From assembly GCF_015477775.1 (NCBI RefSeq), contig NZ_JADLQO010000001.1, forward strand, positions 682,001 to 746,000: DNA of 64,000 bases, written 5' to 3'. Below are positions 1 to 8,303 of the stretch, in pieces. The stretch comes from Nocardia abscessus (GTDB lineage Bacteria > Actinomycetota > Actinomycetes > Mycobacteriales > Mycobacteriaceae). The translations under genes and the position numbers were made by a program. The notes below the pieces were generated by a model. The model was given only the letters and a program-made list of their open reading frames with translations. It did no database searches and was not told the origin of the DNA. Each line of letters opens with the position of its first letter. Position 1 is the stretch's first letter.

Positions 1-215
1 CGCATCCGGCCGACCTGCTCGATGGTCGCGACCACCCCGTAGGTGGCGTAGCCCTCGTTCAGGCGCGGCGCGAGCAGCACGGCGTCGGTCTCGGCGGCGC
101 GCGCGGCATCGATCGCGGCCTGCGCCGATTCGTCCAGTTCGATGGGCACGACCATGCCCGGCAGCACGATCGGATCGGTCAGGAACAGCACCGGCAGGTT
201 CTGTGGTGTAGTCAC
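1..215 (-). CDS. lon: Lon protease (endopeptidase La), N-terminal part only
   Basis: Only the first 71 codons lie in the window; the gene runs off the left edge. The peptide begins VTTPQNLPVLFLTDPIVLPG and continues through a PIELDES block and an alanine-rich helix. This is the N-terminal substrate-recognition (LON) domain of the ATP-dependent cytosolic Lon protease, which degrades misfolded and regulatory proteins. The GTG start is chosen because a GGAAGGG ribosome-binding site lies just upstream and the Lon domain begins immediately. A HspR-type inverted repeat 20-40 bases upstream suggests heat-shock control. The ATPase and Ser-Lys protease domains cannot be checked here. Confidence 0.85.
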   Translation of the reverse strand, partial: MTTPQNLPVLFLTDPIVLPGMVVPIELDESAQAAIDAARAAETDAVLLAPRLNEGYATYGVVATIEQVGRM

Positions 216-234
216 GTCTTCGACCCTTCCAAAA

Positions 235-255
235 GTTGAGCGTTGCCTACTCAAC
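235..255 (-). promoter_or_regulatory. HAIR-like HspR operator upstream of lon
   Basis: An inverted repeat GTTGAG, 9 bases, CTCAAC. Read on the minus strand it is TTGAGT-N7-GCTCAA, one mismatch from the core of the HAIR element (TTGAGT-N7-ACTCAA) bound by HspR. HspR is known to control lon, dnaK and clpB in actinomycetes. Position and target gene both fit; binding is inferred. Confidence 0.6.
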
Positions 256-395
256 CCACGGGTATCCGGGTTTGTTCCACTCCGATGCCTCGTTCGCTGA
301 GGGCGAAGGCGCGACCGCTCGGCCCGCCGCGCCGGGCTGTTCGCGTTGACACCCCGTCCAAGGCAATGAGAACGTGAAGGCCTTGATATCTCATA

Positions 396-411
396 CCGGC
401 GGTACCGCCGG
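396..411. promoter_or_regulatory. Perfect 16-bp palindrome before the DUF445 gene
   Basis: CCGGCGGTACCGCCGG reads the same on both strands and lies 22 bases before the ATG at 434, just ahead of the AGGGAG ribosome-binding site. It could be an operator or an RNA hairpin in the leader. No regulator is identifiable. Confidence 0.35.
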
Positions 412-433
412 ATCGGCTTAGGGAGTCCCATCG

Positions 434-1789
434 ATGTCGTCGCTCGCCGCCGGCGTGTTCATCGACTGGGAAGGATTGACCGGGCAGCCGAAGTTCGTGG
501 TCGACCTGATCACGTTTCCGGTCTTCAGCGCGCTGGCGGGCTGGCTGACCAACTGGACCGGCGTGCTGATGCTGTTCTGGCCGCTTCTGTTCCGCGGGGT
601 CCGCATCCCCGGCCTGCACGTGCTCTACCCGTACTTCCCGCGCCGGGTCCAAGTTTTGCCGACCTTCTCCGGAGACGGCCGCCGCCTCGGATTCCAGGGC
701 TTCATCCCGGCGCGCGCGGAGAAGATGGCCAGCATCTGCGTGGACAAGGCCCTGATGCGGATCGGCAGTCCGAGGGACTTCATCCACGAACTCGATCTCG
801 ACGGCATCGCCGACTACATCGCGGTGCTCGCGCGCGAGCAGGTGCGGCCGCTGGTCGACGAGCTGATGTACCGGGAGAACCCGGACCTGTGGCGCACCGT
901 GCCGCGGGCCGCCAAGCAGCTGATCTACCAGCGGGTGGATCGGGAACTGCCCGCCCTGTCCCGCCGTGCGTTCACCTCGCTCGGCGACAACGTCGACCAG
1001 CTGATCGACATCAAGAGCTTCGTGATCCGCTACCTGCAGGAAAACCCGACCATCCTGAAGGACCTGACCACCACCATCGCCGCGCCCGAGCTGCGCTTCA
1101 TGGTGCGCATCGGCCTGCTCGGAGCGCCGTTCGGCGTGCTGCTGGCCTTGTACCTCCATGTGCACCAGGCCATTCCGGTGATCGGGTGGGTCCCGGGCTG
1201 GGTGATCGTCCTGCTCGCCTCGGCGGCGATCGGTGTGATCGTGAACGTCATCGCGGTGAAGATGGTGTTCGAGCCGGGTGACCCGCAACCGAGGTACAAG
1301 TACCTGTGGAAGCAGGCGCTGCTGGCGAAGCGGCAGCCGCAGGCGGCCACCGATCTGGCGCACATCCTGGCCTATCAGGTGCTGACGCTGCCGAACCTGT
1401 CCAAGGAACTACTGGAGGGCCCGAACGGGGACAAGACCCGGCAGCTGCTGGAGCGCTTGATCGCCGACGAGATCAGTCGTCAGCTCGGTCCGACCACCAC
1501 GCTGGTGCGCGCGGCCCTGGGACGTCGCCAGTTCGACAACCTCACGGTGGGCGCGGCGGGCGCCGCGGTCGGCTTGGCGCCGACCCTGGCGGAGGACGAG
1601 GAGTTCACCCTCGAGCAGGCCAAGACCATCGATGAATTCGCGGCGCGCAAGTTGCGGGACCTCACGCCGGGGGAGTTCATGGAGATGTTCTACGCGTCCG
1701 TGGAACAGGACGCCTGGCTGCTGTATCTGCACGGCGCGGTGCTCGGTCTCGTCGTCGGAGCTTCCCACCTGGTGGTTTTCGGCTGGTAG
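434..1789 (+). CDS. DUF445 family membrane protein
   Basis: A 451-residue protein. Hydrophobic segments lie near the N-terminus (about residues 22-55, with the motif TNWTGVLMLFWP), in the middle (about 230-285) and at the extreme C-terminus (LLYLHGAVLGLVVGASHLVVFGW). This matches DUF445, a family of cell-envelope membrane proteins of unknown biochemical role. The N-terminal TNW and the mid-protein AIGVIVNVIAVKMVFEP segments are typical of the family. The ATG has an AGGGAG ribosome-binding site 8 bases away. The gene stands alone, divergent from lon. Confidence 0.8.
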   Translation: MSSLAAGVFIDWEGLTGQPKFVVDLITFPVFSALAGWLTNWTGVLMLFWPLLFRGVRIPGLHVLYPYFPRRVQVLPTFSGDGRRLGFQGFIPARAEKMASICVDKALMRIGSPRDFIHELDLDGIADYIAVLAREQVRPLVDELMYRENPDLWRTVPRAAKQLIYQRVDRELPALSRRAFTSLGDNVDQLIDIKSFVIRYLQENPTILKDLTTTIAAPELRFMVRIGLLGAPFGVLLALYLHVHQAIPVIGWVPGWVIVLLASAAIGVIVNVIAVKMVFEPGDPQPRYKYLWKQALLAKRQPQAATDLAHILAYQVLTLPNLSKELLEGPNGDKTRQLLERLIADEISRQLGPTTTLVRAALGRRQFDNLTVGAAGAAVGLAPTLAEDEEFTLEQAKTIDEFAARKLRDLTPGEFMEMFYASVEQDAWLLYLHGAVLGLVVGASHLVVFGW

Positions 1790-1901
1790 CCGGACAGTCG
1801 CCGCCAATATAAAACAATCATGCTTGCCTTTTTTTGACCTCGCTGCGATGCTGGACCCGGCGGCGCACGAGGCGGTGTGCCCGGAACCGGCAGGGGAACA
1901 G
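1790..1901 (+). promoter_or_regulatory. AT-rich intergenic, candidate promoter
   Basis: The 112 bases before the TIGR03084 gene hold an unusually AT-rich stretch (AATATAAAACAAT, then a run of seven T) in otherwise GC-rich DNA. It can carry a promoter for the downstream gene or a weak terminator for the DUF445 gene. I see no clear -35/-10 pair. Confidence 0.3.
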
Positions 1902-2693
1902 ATGGCTGACCTCGAGGCGCTACTCGGCGACTTCGCCGACGAATGCGCGGACCTGGAACGATTCGTCGGCCCGCTGGCGCCCGAGGAATGGGCGCGGGCC
2001 ACACCCGCGCCCGGCTGGACCATCGCCCACCAGATCGGCCACCTGGCCTGGACCGACGAGATCGCGACGATCGCCACCGCGGATGCCGACGGCTTTCAGA
2101 AGTTGCTGGCCGAGGCCGGGCCTCGGGCGCTCACGTTCGTCGACGAGGCCGCCGAGAAAGCCGCGACCGAACCGCCCGCCGACCTGCTCGACCGGTGGCG
2201 GCGCGGACGCGCATCGCTCACGGCCGCGCTGCGCGCGACGCCCGCGGGCGTCAAACTGCCCTGGTTCGGGCCGCCGATGAGCCCCGCCTCGATGATCACC
2301 GCGCGCATCATGGAAACCTGGGCGCACGGGCAGGACGTGGCCGACGCCCTCGGCGTGCACCGCACTCCCACCGCGCGGCTGCGCACCGTGGCCCATATCG
2401 GCGTGCGTACCAGGAACTTCGCCTACACCGTGCACGGAAAGACCCCTCCCGCAGCGGAGTTCCGCGTCGAGCTGACCGCACCGGACCGCACGATCTGGGC
2501 GTGGGGTCCCGAGGATGCCGAGCAGCGTGTGTCCGGACCGGCGCTCGACTTCTGCCTGCTGGTGACCCAGCGCCGCCATCCGGACGACCTGGCGATCGTG
2601 ACGCAGGGCGACGACGCCGCGGAATGGCTCGCGATCGCGCAGGCTTTCGCGGGTCCGACAGGTGTGGGGAGGACGGCGGGCCAGTTCGCCTGA
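1902..2693 (+). CDS. TIGR03084 family protein (maleylpyruvate isomerase/DinB-like fold)
   Basis: A 263-residue protein starting MADLEALLGDFADECADLER. The segment PAPGWTIAHQIGHLAWTD carries the WTIAHQIGHL helix typical of the mycothiol-dependent maleylpyruvate isomerase N-terminal/DinB-like metal-binding fold, and MITARIMETWAHGQDVADAL supplies the later conserved histidine region. These residues probably hold a metal ion. The substrate of TIGR03084 proteins is not established. The ATG at 1902 was chosen over an in-frame ATG at 1849 because AGGGGA sits 4 bases ahead of it and the family domain begins here. Confidence 0.75.
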   Translation: MADLEALLGDFADECADLERFVGPLAPEEWARATPAPGWTIAHQIGHLAWTDEIATIATADADGFQKLLAEAGPRALTFVDEAAEKAATEPPADLLDRWRRGRASLTAALRATPAGVKLPWFGPPMSPASMITARIMETWAHGQDVADALGVHRTPTARLRTVAHIGVRTRNFAYTVHGKTPPAAEFRVELTAPDRTIWAWGPEDAEQRVSGPALDFCLLVTQRRHPDDLAIVTQGDDAAEWLAIAQAFAGPTGVGRTAGQFA

Positions 2694-3032
2694 CCCGCCC
2701 ACACCCGACCCGATCGGTGACGATTCGGGAGCGGGCGAGCGCCACACTTGGGTGCGCCGTGTTCATGTCGACGGCCGGACGCCGTTGGCCGGGTGTCTCG
2801 AGTGGCAGTCGAGAATGGCGCTCGCCAGCTAAACGAATATTTACCCCCCGGTGTGCTCACGGAAACATCGGCGCCACCAAGGCGGCTGCGCCTGATCATG
2901 CGCCCTTGACCGGGCTGTCCCATCGTGTGATCCTGCTCTCTTCGACGCGACATACCCCGCGACCGCACAGGTAACCTGGACGGGCGTACAGCTTTTCCAT
3001 GATGCTGGTCCGTCGCAGGGAAGGAGCGCATC
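2694..3032. other. Gene-free stretch, nothing recognisable
   Basis: 339 bases between the TIGR03084 gene and a secreted-protein gene. Apart from the AAGGAG ribosome-binding site at its right end and a TTGACC hexamer at 2906 that could be a -35 element without a convincing -10 partner, I see no RNA gene, repeat or small ORF that can be supported. Confidence 0.5.
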
Positions 3033-3728
3033 GTGACAGCACAACGACCTGCCCAGTTCGTGCGGCATGCCGCCGTCGTGCTCGCCGGTGCCGCAAGCTT
3101 GAGCCTGACCGTCGCGGCAGGCACCTACATCGTGCAGCAGATCGCCGATACGCAGCGCCCGGATAGCAGGCTCGCCGCGCCGATCGCCCCGGTCACTCCG
3201 GATGCACCCGACCGCGGACGCGAAATCGTCTCCTATCCGGTGCTGACCGGCAGCAGTTCGGTCCTACCCCCCGCGGTCCTCCCCCCCGTGGTCCTCGCTC
3301 CCCGCGCCGTCGAGCCGGAAACCGTGCAGGCACAGGTCGATTCGCCGACCGCGCCCGCGCCTCTCGGCGGTGCGGTCCGCTTCGGCGACGCCTACCTCGG
3401 CGCGCAGGTCGCGACGGGCGAGGCCGATACCGTCTCGGTCACCGTGGATACGAACGCCTTCACGGTGCTCACCGGTTTCCTGCGTTCCGGCTCCGCACCG
3501 CAGCAGCCGGGCGCCTCCACCGTGACCACGATGCGTACCGATCTCGACACCCAGAGCGGCGAAGTGCGCCTGGCTTTGTCCGACCCGAAGCTCGGCGAGC
3601 ACGACCTGCGCCTGAATCGTCATGTCGCGCCCGCCGTGCCGTCGCCTCCGGCCCGCGCGGGGAAACAGGGCGCCGGCGAATCGGTGCTCGCAACCTCGCA
3701 GGGCGCAGGGGATTCCGCGGCGGTGTGA
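3033..3728 (+). CDS. Secreted or membrane-anchored hypothetical protein
   Basis: A 231-residue protein of unknown function. The N-terminus is a signal peptide or anchor (about residues 10-35, AAVVLAGAASLSLTVAAGTYIV), followed by a proline/valine-rich linker (PPAVLPPVVLAP) and a compact region from about residue 100 with FGDAYLGAQVATGEADTVSVTVDTN. The C-terminal 40 residues look disordered. The GTG start has an AAGGAG ribosome-binding site 6 bases upstream. I know no named family for it; it resembles lineage-specific envelope proteins. It ends 22 bases before the LhgO-type gene, so the two may be co-transcribed. Confidence 0.65.
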   Translation: MTAQRPAQFVRHAAVVLAGAASLSLTVAAGTYIVQQIADTQRPDSRLAAPIAPVTPDAPDRGREIVSYPVLTGSSSVLPPAVLPPVVLAPRAVEPETVQAQVDSPTAPAPLGGAVRFGDAYLGAQVATGEADTVSVTVDTNAFTVLTGFLRSGSAPQQPGASTVTTMRTDLDTQSGEVRLALSDPKLGEHDLRLNRHVAPAVPSPPARAGKQGAGESVLATSQGAGDSAAV

Positions 3729-3750
3729 CCCACCGCTTACCCTGCTCGGC

Positions 3751-4935
3751 ATGAGCGCCTACGACTTCTGCGTCATCGGCGGCGGCATCGTCGGCGTCGC
3801 TACCGCGCACCGGATCCTGGCGCGCTATCCCGGCGCCGGCCTGGTACTGCTGGAGAAAGCCCAGCACCTGGCCGCGCATCAGACCGGGCACAACAGCGGC
3901 GTCATCCACTCCGGGATCTACTATCCGCCGAACAGCTTGAAGGCCACGCTGTGCCGCCGTGGCGCTCGCTGGACCGAAGAATTCGCGGCGGCGCACGGCA
4001 TTCCGTACCGGGTCTGCGGCAAATTGCTGGTCGCCACGGACGACGTCGAGTACGGACGCATGCTCGCGCTACACGAACGTTCGATCACCAACGGCGTGGC
4101 CGTGGAGCTGATCGACGCCGCGGAACTCAGGCGGCGCGAACCGCGCGTCACCGGTGTCGGCGCACTGTTCGTTCCCGGCACCGGGGTCATCGACTTCACC
4201 CGGGTGACCGAAGCGCTCGCCGAGCAGGTGCGCGGCGCCGGTGGCGAATTCGTGCTCGGCGCCGAGGTCACCACGCTCACCGAGACCACGGACGCGGTGA
4301 CGGCCGCCGGGCCGACCGGTTCGTGGACGGCACGCAGGCTGGTGGTCTGCGCGGGTCTGCAGGCCGACCGGATGGCACGAGCAGCGGGGCTGCGCACCGA
4401 CTTTCGCATCGTGCCGTTCCGCGGTGAGTACTACCAGTTGCCGCAGGAGCGAAACGACCTGGTCAGAACTTTGATCTATCCCATTCCCGATCCCGAACTG
4501 CCTTTTCTCGGCGTGCATTTGAGTCCGACGATCGACGGAACGCTGACCGTGGGGCCGAACGCGGTGCTCGGCTTGGCCAGGGAGGGCTATCGCAAAGGCA
4601 GCTTCGATGTCAGGGACGCGCGAGAAGTCCTCGCGTTCCCCGGATTCCACCGGGTGGCCAAGGCGAACGTGCGCACCGGGCTGCGCGAACTGCGCAACTC
4701 GCTGTTCAAACGCGGGTACCTGGCGCAGTGCCGCCGCTACTGTCCGGATCTGACACTCACCGATCTGCTTCCGCGCGAGGCGGGTATTCGCGCGCAGGCC
4801 GTCCTGCGCGACGGAACCTTGGTGCACGACTTCATGATCGAGCGCACAGAACGCTCGGTTCATCTGCTCAATGCGCCCTCACCTGCGGCGACCTCGGCCA
4901 TGCCGATCGCAGAGCACATCGTCGACCAGCTCTGA
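3751..4935 (+). CDS. lhgO: L-2-hydroxyglutarate oxidase/dehydrogenase (FAD-dependent)
   Basis: A 394-residue FAD-dependent DAO-family oxidoreductase. It opens with the Rossmann dinucleotide motif GGGIVGVATAHRIL (residues 9-22). The signature HQTGHNSGVIHSGIYYPPNS is the hallmark of LhgO/YgaF proteins, which oxidise L-2-hydroxyglutarate to 2-oxoglutarate at the inner face of the membrane and pass electrons to the quinone pool. The later IVPFRGEYYQLP and GPNAVLGLAREGY segments also fit the family, as does the length. The ATG at 3751 is chosen because the FAD motif begins six residues in. Related FAD-linked glycerol-3-phosphate-type enzymes are the only realistic alternative. Confidence 0.88.
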   Translation: MSAYDFCVIGGGIVGVATAHRILARYPGAGLVLLEKAQHLAAHQTGHNSGVIHSGIYYPPNSLKATLCRRGARWTEEFAAAHGIPYRVCGKLLVATDDVEYGRMLALHERSITNGVAVELIDAAELRRREPRVTGVGALFVPGTGVIDFTRVTEALAEQVRGAGGEFVLGAEVTTLTETTDAVTAAGPTGSWTARRLVVCAGLQADRMARAAGLRTDFRIVPFRGEYYQLPQERNDLVRTLIYPIPDPELPFLGVHLSPTIDGTLTVGPNAVLGLAREGYRKGSFDVRDAREVLAFPGFHRVAKANVRTGLRELRNSLFKRGYLAQCRRYCPDLTLTDLLPREAGIRAQAVLRDGTLVHDFMIERTERSVHLLNAPSPAATSAMPIAEHIVDQL

Positions 4936-5062
4936 GCGGCGCCGCTTCCGAGCGACCGTCCGGTAGCGATCCGACATCACGGCACACCAAATCGTGCCGA
5001 GCCCTCGAATAAAGAGGAGAGCTGTAGTACTTTTAACGCCAGTCGTGGGACAGGGAGGGCCT

Positions 5063-5533
5063 ATGGGCCACATCAAGTACGCGAGTGACGTCGGAGCGCC
5101 GATCGAGGTCGCTTTCAGCTACACCGACAACCATCTCTTCGTACCCGATTGGATGTTCGGCATCGCGGACTTCGTGCCGACCGGCGATCAGGACCGCGGA
5201 CTCGGCGCGGTCTTCGCCGCCACCACCCGTCTCGCGCTCTTGCGGCCCACGTCGACCTGCGAGATCACCGAATACCGCCACAACGCGGTGATCGGGTACA
5301 CACTGCGTGGGCACTTCTGCGGCACGCTGCGGCTGCGCTTCGACCCGCTGGGTTACGGGCGCTCGGTGCTGACCTCCGAAGCGGAATACGGTCCGCCCCG
5401 CGGAATAGTCGCGCGCCTGGGCGCCGGTCTGGTGGATGCTGCGGTCAAATCGGCGCTACGGCGTACGGAATCCCGGTTGCGGAGGGAGATAGAGGAATTT
5501 CACGGTACCGATCTTGTCGGTCGGATTGCGTAG
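5063..5533 (+). CDS. SRPBCC family (polyketide cyclase-like) protein
   Basis: A 156-residue protein with the START/Bet v1-like helix-grip pattern: an N-terminal strand (HIKYASDVGAPIEVAFSYTDN), a middle section with F-VPTGDQDRGLGAVFAATTRL, and a long amphipathic C-terminal helix (AKSALRRTESRLRREIEEF). Such proteins bind hydrophobic ligands in a cavity; the ligand here is unknown. The ATG is preceded by AGGGAGGG. The stop lies 10 bases before the RNase H gene, so the two are probably in one transcript. Confidence 0.7.
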   Translation: MGHIKYASDVGAPIEVAFSYTDNHLFVPDWMFGIADFVPTGDQDRGLGAVFAATTRLALLRPTSTCEITEYRHNAVIGYTLRGHFCGTLRLRFDPLGYGRSVLTSEAEYGPPRGIVARLGAGLVDAAVKSALRRTESRLRREIEEFHGTDLVGRIA

Positions 5534-5543
5534 GGTGCCATCC

Positions 5544-6116
5544 ATGATCATCGTGAGCACCGACGGATCCTGCCTCCGTAATCCCGGCGGCGCCATCGGC
5601 TGGGCTTGGGTCAATCATCAGGGCACCTCCGCCAGCGGAGGAGCCGCTTCCGGAACCAACCAGGTCGCGGAATTGCGCGCGGTGCTGGAAGCGATCGTCG
5701 CGCATCCCGGGTCCGAACCTCTGCTCATCGAGAGCGATTCGCTCTACGCGATCAAGTGCGCGTCGGAGTGGGTGTCGGGGTGGCGGCTCAACGGCTGGCG
5801 CACCTCCACCGGCGGCGCGGTGAAGAATGTCGAACTCGTCCGGCAGATCGACCGGGCCATCGCGAGCAGGCCGGGACCGGTCCGTTTCCGCTGGGTCCGT
5901 GGTCATGTCGGCAACTACTTCAACGAGCAAGCCGATGCGCTGGCCGGAGAAGCGGCTCGGCAGGCCGCGGTCACCGCGGCTGTCGCCGAGGCGAACACCG
6001 TGGAAATGCTCGCGGTGACTGTGGAAGAAGCGTCGACGGCGCCGGAAGCGCCGAAGGACAAGGCCGCGGGGAAGGCGGCCGCGCCGTCGGCGCCACAGAC
6101 TTTGACGCTGTTCTGA
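5544..6116 (+). CDS. Ribonuclease H family protein
   Basis: A 190-residue RNase HI-type protein. The four acidic catalytic residues can be picked out in order: Asp in IIVSTDGSC, Glu in AELRAVLEAI, Asp in IESDSLYAIKC and Asp in NEQADALAGEAA, with the substrate-contact segment FRWVRGHVGNYFNEQAD between. It should cleave RNA in RNA:DNA hybrids. The core is about 145 residues; the remaining 45 are an alanine/lysine-rich tail (APEAPKDKAAGKAAAPSAP) absent from standard RnhA. Mycobacteria also have more than one RNase HI, so this need not be the main enzyme. The start was moved to ATG 5544, where the family domain begins. Confidence 0.8.
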   Translation: MIIVSTDGSCLRNPGGAIGWAWVNHQGTSASGGAASGTNQVAELRAVLEAIVAHPGSEPLLIESDSLYAIKCASEWVSGWRLNGWRTSTGGAVKNVELVRQIDRAIASRPGPVRFRWVRGHVGNYFNEQADALAGEAARQAAVTAAVAEANTVEMLAVTVEEASTAPEAPKDKAAGKAAAPSAPQTLTLF

Positions 6117-6150
6117 TTCGTCCGCGAATCGCCGAAGACTGCCCGAATGA

Positions 6151-6185
6151 CCTCCGGCGGTGGTGGCTCGGCCCACCGCCGGAGG
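6151..6185. terminator. GC-rich hairpin between convergent genes
   Basis: A perfect 13-bp stem (CCTCCGGCGGTGG with CCACCGCCGGAGG) and 9-base loop sits between the RNase H gene (plus) and the Mce-associated gene (minus). There is no T-tract on either side, as is common for actinobacterial terminators. It probably serves both directions. Confidence 0.6.
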
Positions 6186-6192
6186 CGCTCGG

Positions 6193-6993
6193 CTAGTTGC
6201 CCGGCTGCGGTGCGGGCTGACCAGACGGTGCGGGCTGCGGAGCGCCGCCCGGTGCGGGAGCGCCGGGAAGGCCGGTACCCGCACCCTTGAGCATCGGCGA
6301 ATCGAGCTTCTCGACCAGCCAACTGTCGCCCGACTTCTGCAACTGGGCGATCACCACGACGAACTGCCGCTCGGGGTTGGCCTGGGTGAAGTTGGTCCGG
6401 TACTGCGTGAGGGTCACCAGCACCTTGGCCGAGGTCTTGTCACCGGACTGGTAACCGCACTGCACGTCGTCGGCCCAGGATTTGACCTGCGCCTGCACCA
6501 TGGCGTCCTTGAGCGCCTTGGTCGCGTCGTCGAACTCCTTGAGGAACTCTCCGGTGGAGCCGGCCTTCACCGTGGTGAAGTAGTCATCGAGGTTCTTCGA
6601 GTAGTCGTAGACCGAGACGTCCTTGCCGAATTTGCACGCGGCGCTGGTCGAGTCGCGGATCGCGTCGAGTTTGTCGCCGCGGTCCTTGCCCTGCATGAAG
6701 AACACGACCACCGCGGTGATCGCCGCGACCGCGAGCACGCCCGCCACGAACGCGGCCACGAGCGGAATCGAGGTGGATTTCCCGGACGGCGCCGGCGCGG
6801 CCGCCGCGGGAGCGCCGCTCTTCGCTGTCGACTTCTTGCCCGCCTCGGGCTTGTCCGCCTTCTCCGCCTTGGACAGCTCGGGCTTCGCCGCGCCGGCGGC
6901 ATCCTCCGACTTCTCGGCCACCTTGTCGGTGTCCTTGTCGGCGGTGGCCTTGGTCTCGGCGTCCTTGTCGTTCTCGGCGTCGTCGGTAGACAT
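6193..6993 (-). CDS. Mce-associated membrane protein (Mam/Mas type)
   Basis: A 266-residue protein: an acidic/lysine/alanine-rich cytoplasmic N-terminus (about residues 1-75), one membrane segment (VAAFVAGVLAVAAITAVVVFFM) and a periplasmic domain with CKFGKDVSVYDYSKNLDDYFTTV, the NTF2-like layout of proteins encoded downstream of mce operons. It ends in a Pro/Gly/Ala tail (APGGAPQPAPSGQPAPQPGN). In mycobacteria Mam proteins stabilise or assemble the Mce transporter. It follows mceF after a 131-base gap, so it may have its own promoter or be read through from the operon. The ATG at 6993 fits the domain better than upstream in-frame starts. Confidence 0.8.
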   Translation of the reverse strand: MSTDDAENDKDAETKATADKDTDKVAEKSEDAAGAAKPELSKAEKADKPEAGKKSTAKSGAPAAAAPAPSGKSTSIPLVAAFVAGVLAVAAITAVVVFFMQGKDRGDKLDAIRDSTSAACKFGKDVSVYDYSKNLDDYFTTVKAGSTGEFLKEFDDATKALKDAMVQAQVKSWADDVQCGYQSGDKTSAKVLVTLTQYRTNFTQANPERQFVVVIAQLQKSGDSWLVEKLDSPMLKGAGTGLPGAPAPGGAPQPAPSGQPAPQPGN

Positions 6994-7124
6994 CGATAAA
7001 ACCTGCACTTTCCCGGCGCGCGTCGATGCGCACCGATTGGCTTCAGGGCCCGCGAGAGCGAGCCTTACGCGTTCCACCGGCGAGTATGCCCGGCCGACGG
7101 GTCGACCGCCGGGCCGGGTACGAC

Positions 7125-8303
7125 TCACCGCACCGGAGGCAGGGTCCGCTCGTTCGGATCCACACCCGGAGGCATGTGTGCGCCGTTGTTCGGCACGTTC
7201 GGCCGCGGCGCGTTCGCCGCACCGCGGATCTGCTGACCCGGCGGTGGGTTCTCACAGTAGTTCCACTTCGGAATCGTGCCGTCCTGCACGACCTCGTTGC
7301 GGATCTTCGGAGTGTTGTAGGTACAGAACGGCCGCGGCCAGATGTCGATCATCGCGTGGAATTCGTTCCCGTGCGCCGGGACGCCCAGCGCCTCGCCGCC
7401 GAGCGCGAGCGAGGGGAACAGCGCTCGCAGAGCGGGCAGCCGCAGCTGCGCCGCCTTGGTGATCGCCTGGAAGTTGGTTGCCAGACTGGTGATCGGGTCG
7501 GCCGTCCGGTCCACCACCGCGCCGAGGCTGGTGAGCTGGCCCGGCGCCTGATCGAGCACCCGCTGCAGTTCCGCGTTCGCGTTGTTGAACTGCTCGAACA
7601 GCACCCCGGAGTTGCGGGTCAGCGTGGCCAGATCGGGCTGCGCGTTGGACGTCGTGTTGGCGATGGTGCGCAGATTGGTGATCAGATTCGTGGTCTGCGG
7701 CAGCAACGAGTCCAGGCCGGCCATCGCCAAGCTGATCCCGTTCACCATGCCGCGCAACTGATCCGGTCCCGCGCTGAGCGCGATGTCCAGCTCGTTCAGG
7801 ATGACCTGGAAGTGGTCGGGATTGATCTGCGCGATCAGTGCGCTGGAGTTGTCCAGGACCGACCACACCGGCGTCGGCGTGTGGATCTTCTCCGGATCGA
7901 ACTTGATCACCGCGCCGTTGGCCAGGTACGGCCCCTGCTCGGCGTTCGGCCGGAAATCGATGTACTGCTCACCCGCACCGGACAGCGCCTGCACCGCGAT
8001 CTGGGTGTCCACCGGGATCTTGTACTTCGACTCGATCTGCGCGGTGGCGGAGATGGCCTGCCCGCGATCGGTCAGCTCGATCGAGGTGACCTTGCCGATG
8101 CGCCACCCGCGCAGGGTCACGTCGTTGCCGGGCTGCAGACCGCCGGACCGGTCCAGGTTCACCGTGACGGTGTAGTCCGACCGCAGCGGGTTCACCCGCA
8201 TGACGTTCACCATCAGGTACGCGGCGCCGACCAGCAGCACGAGCACCAGACCCAGGTTCGACAGGAATATCTTGCTTCCGAACAGTTTGCGCACGGAGGT
8301 CAT
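7125..8303 (-). CDS. mceF: Mce family protein MceF
   Basis: A 392-residue protein with a single N-terminal membrane anchor (LSNLGLVLVLLVGAAYLMVNVM) followed by the Mce/MlaD domain (TVNLDRSGGLQPGNDVTLRGWRIGKV, about residues 45-125), a long helical region and a C-terminal section with WPRPFCTYNTP. Mce proteins form hexamers whose helices make a hydrophobic tunnel across the periplasm for lipid or sterol import. This is the last of six mce genes; its ATG overlaps the mceE stop in an ATGA. The C-terminus is a proline-rich tail. Confidence 0.92.
   Translation of the reverse strand: MTSVRKLFGSKIFLSNLGLVLVLLVGAAYLMVNVMRVNPLRSDYTVTVNLDRSGGLQPGNDVTLRGWRIGKVTSIELTDRGQAISATAQIESKYKIPVDTQIAVQALSGAGEQYIDFRPNAEQGPYLANGAVIKFDPEKIHTPTPVWSVLDNSSALIAQINPDHFQVILNELDIALSAGPDQLRGMVNGISLAMAGLDSLLPQTTNLITNLRTIANTTSNAQPDLATLTRNSGVLFEQFNNANAELQRVLDQAPGQLTSLGAVVDRTADPITSLATNFQAITKAAQLRLPALRALFPSLALGGEALGVPAHGNEFHAMIDIWPRPFCTYNTPKIRNEVVQDGTIPKWNYCENPPPGQQIRGAANAPRPNVPNNGAHMPPGVDPNERTLPPVR

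Noticed and set aside
251..1363. Long antisense ORF over the DUF445 gene, and similar long shadows over many genes
   Set aside because: High G+C content gives long open frames opposite or out of phase with real genes. Their translations are Arg/His/Gly-rich without family motifs, while the overlapped genes have clear domains and ribosome-binding sites.
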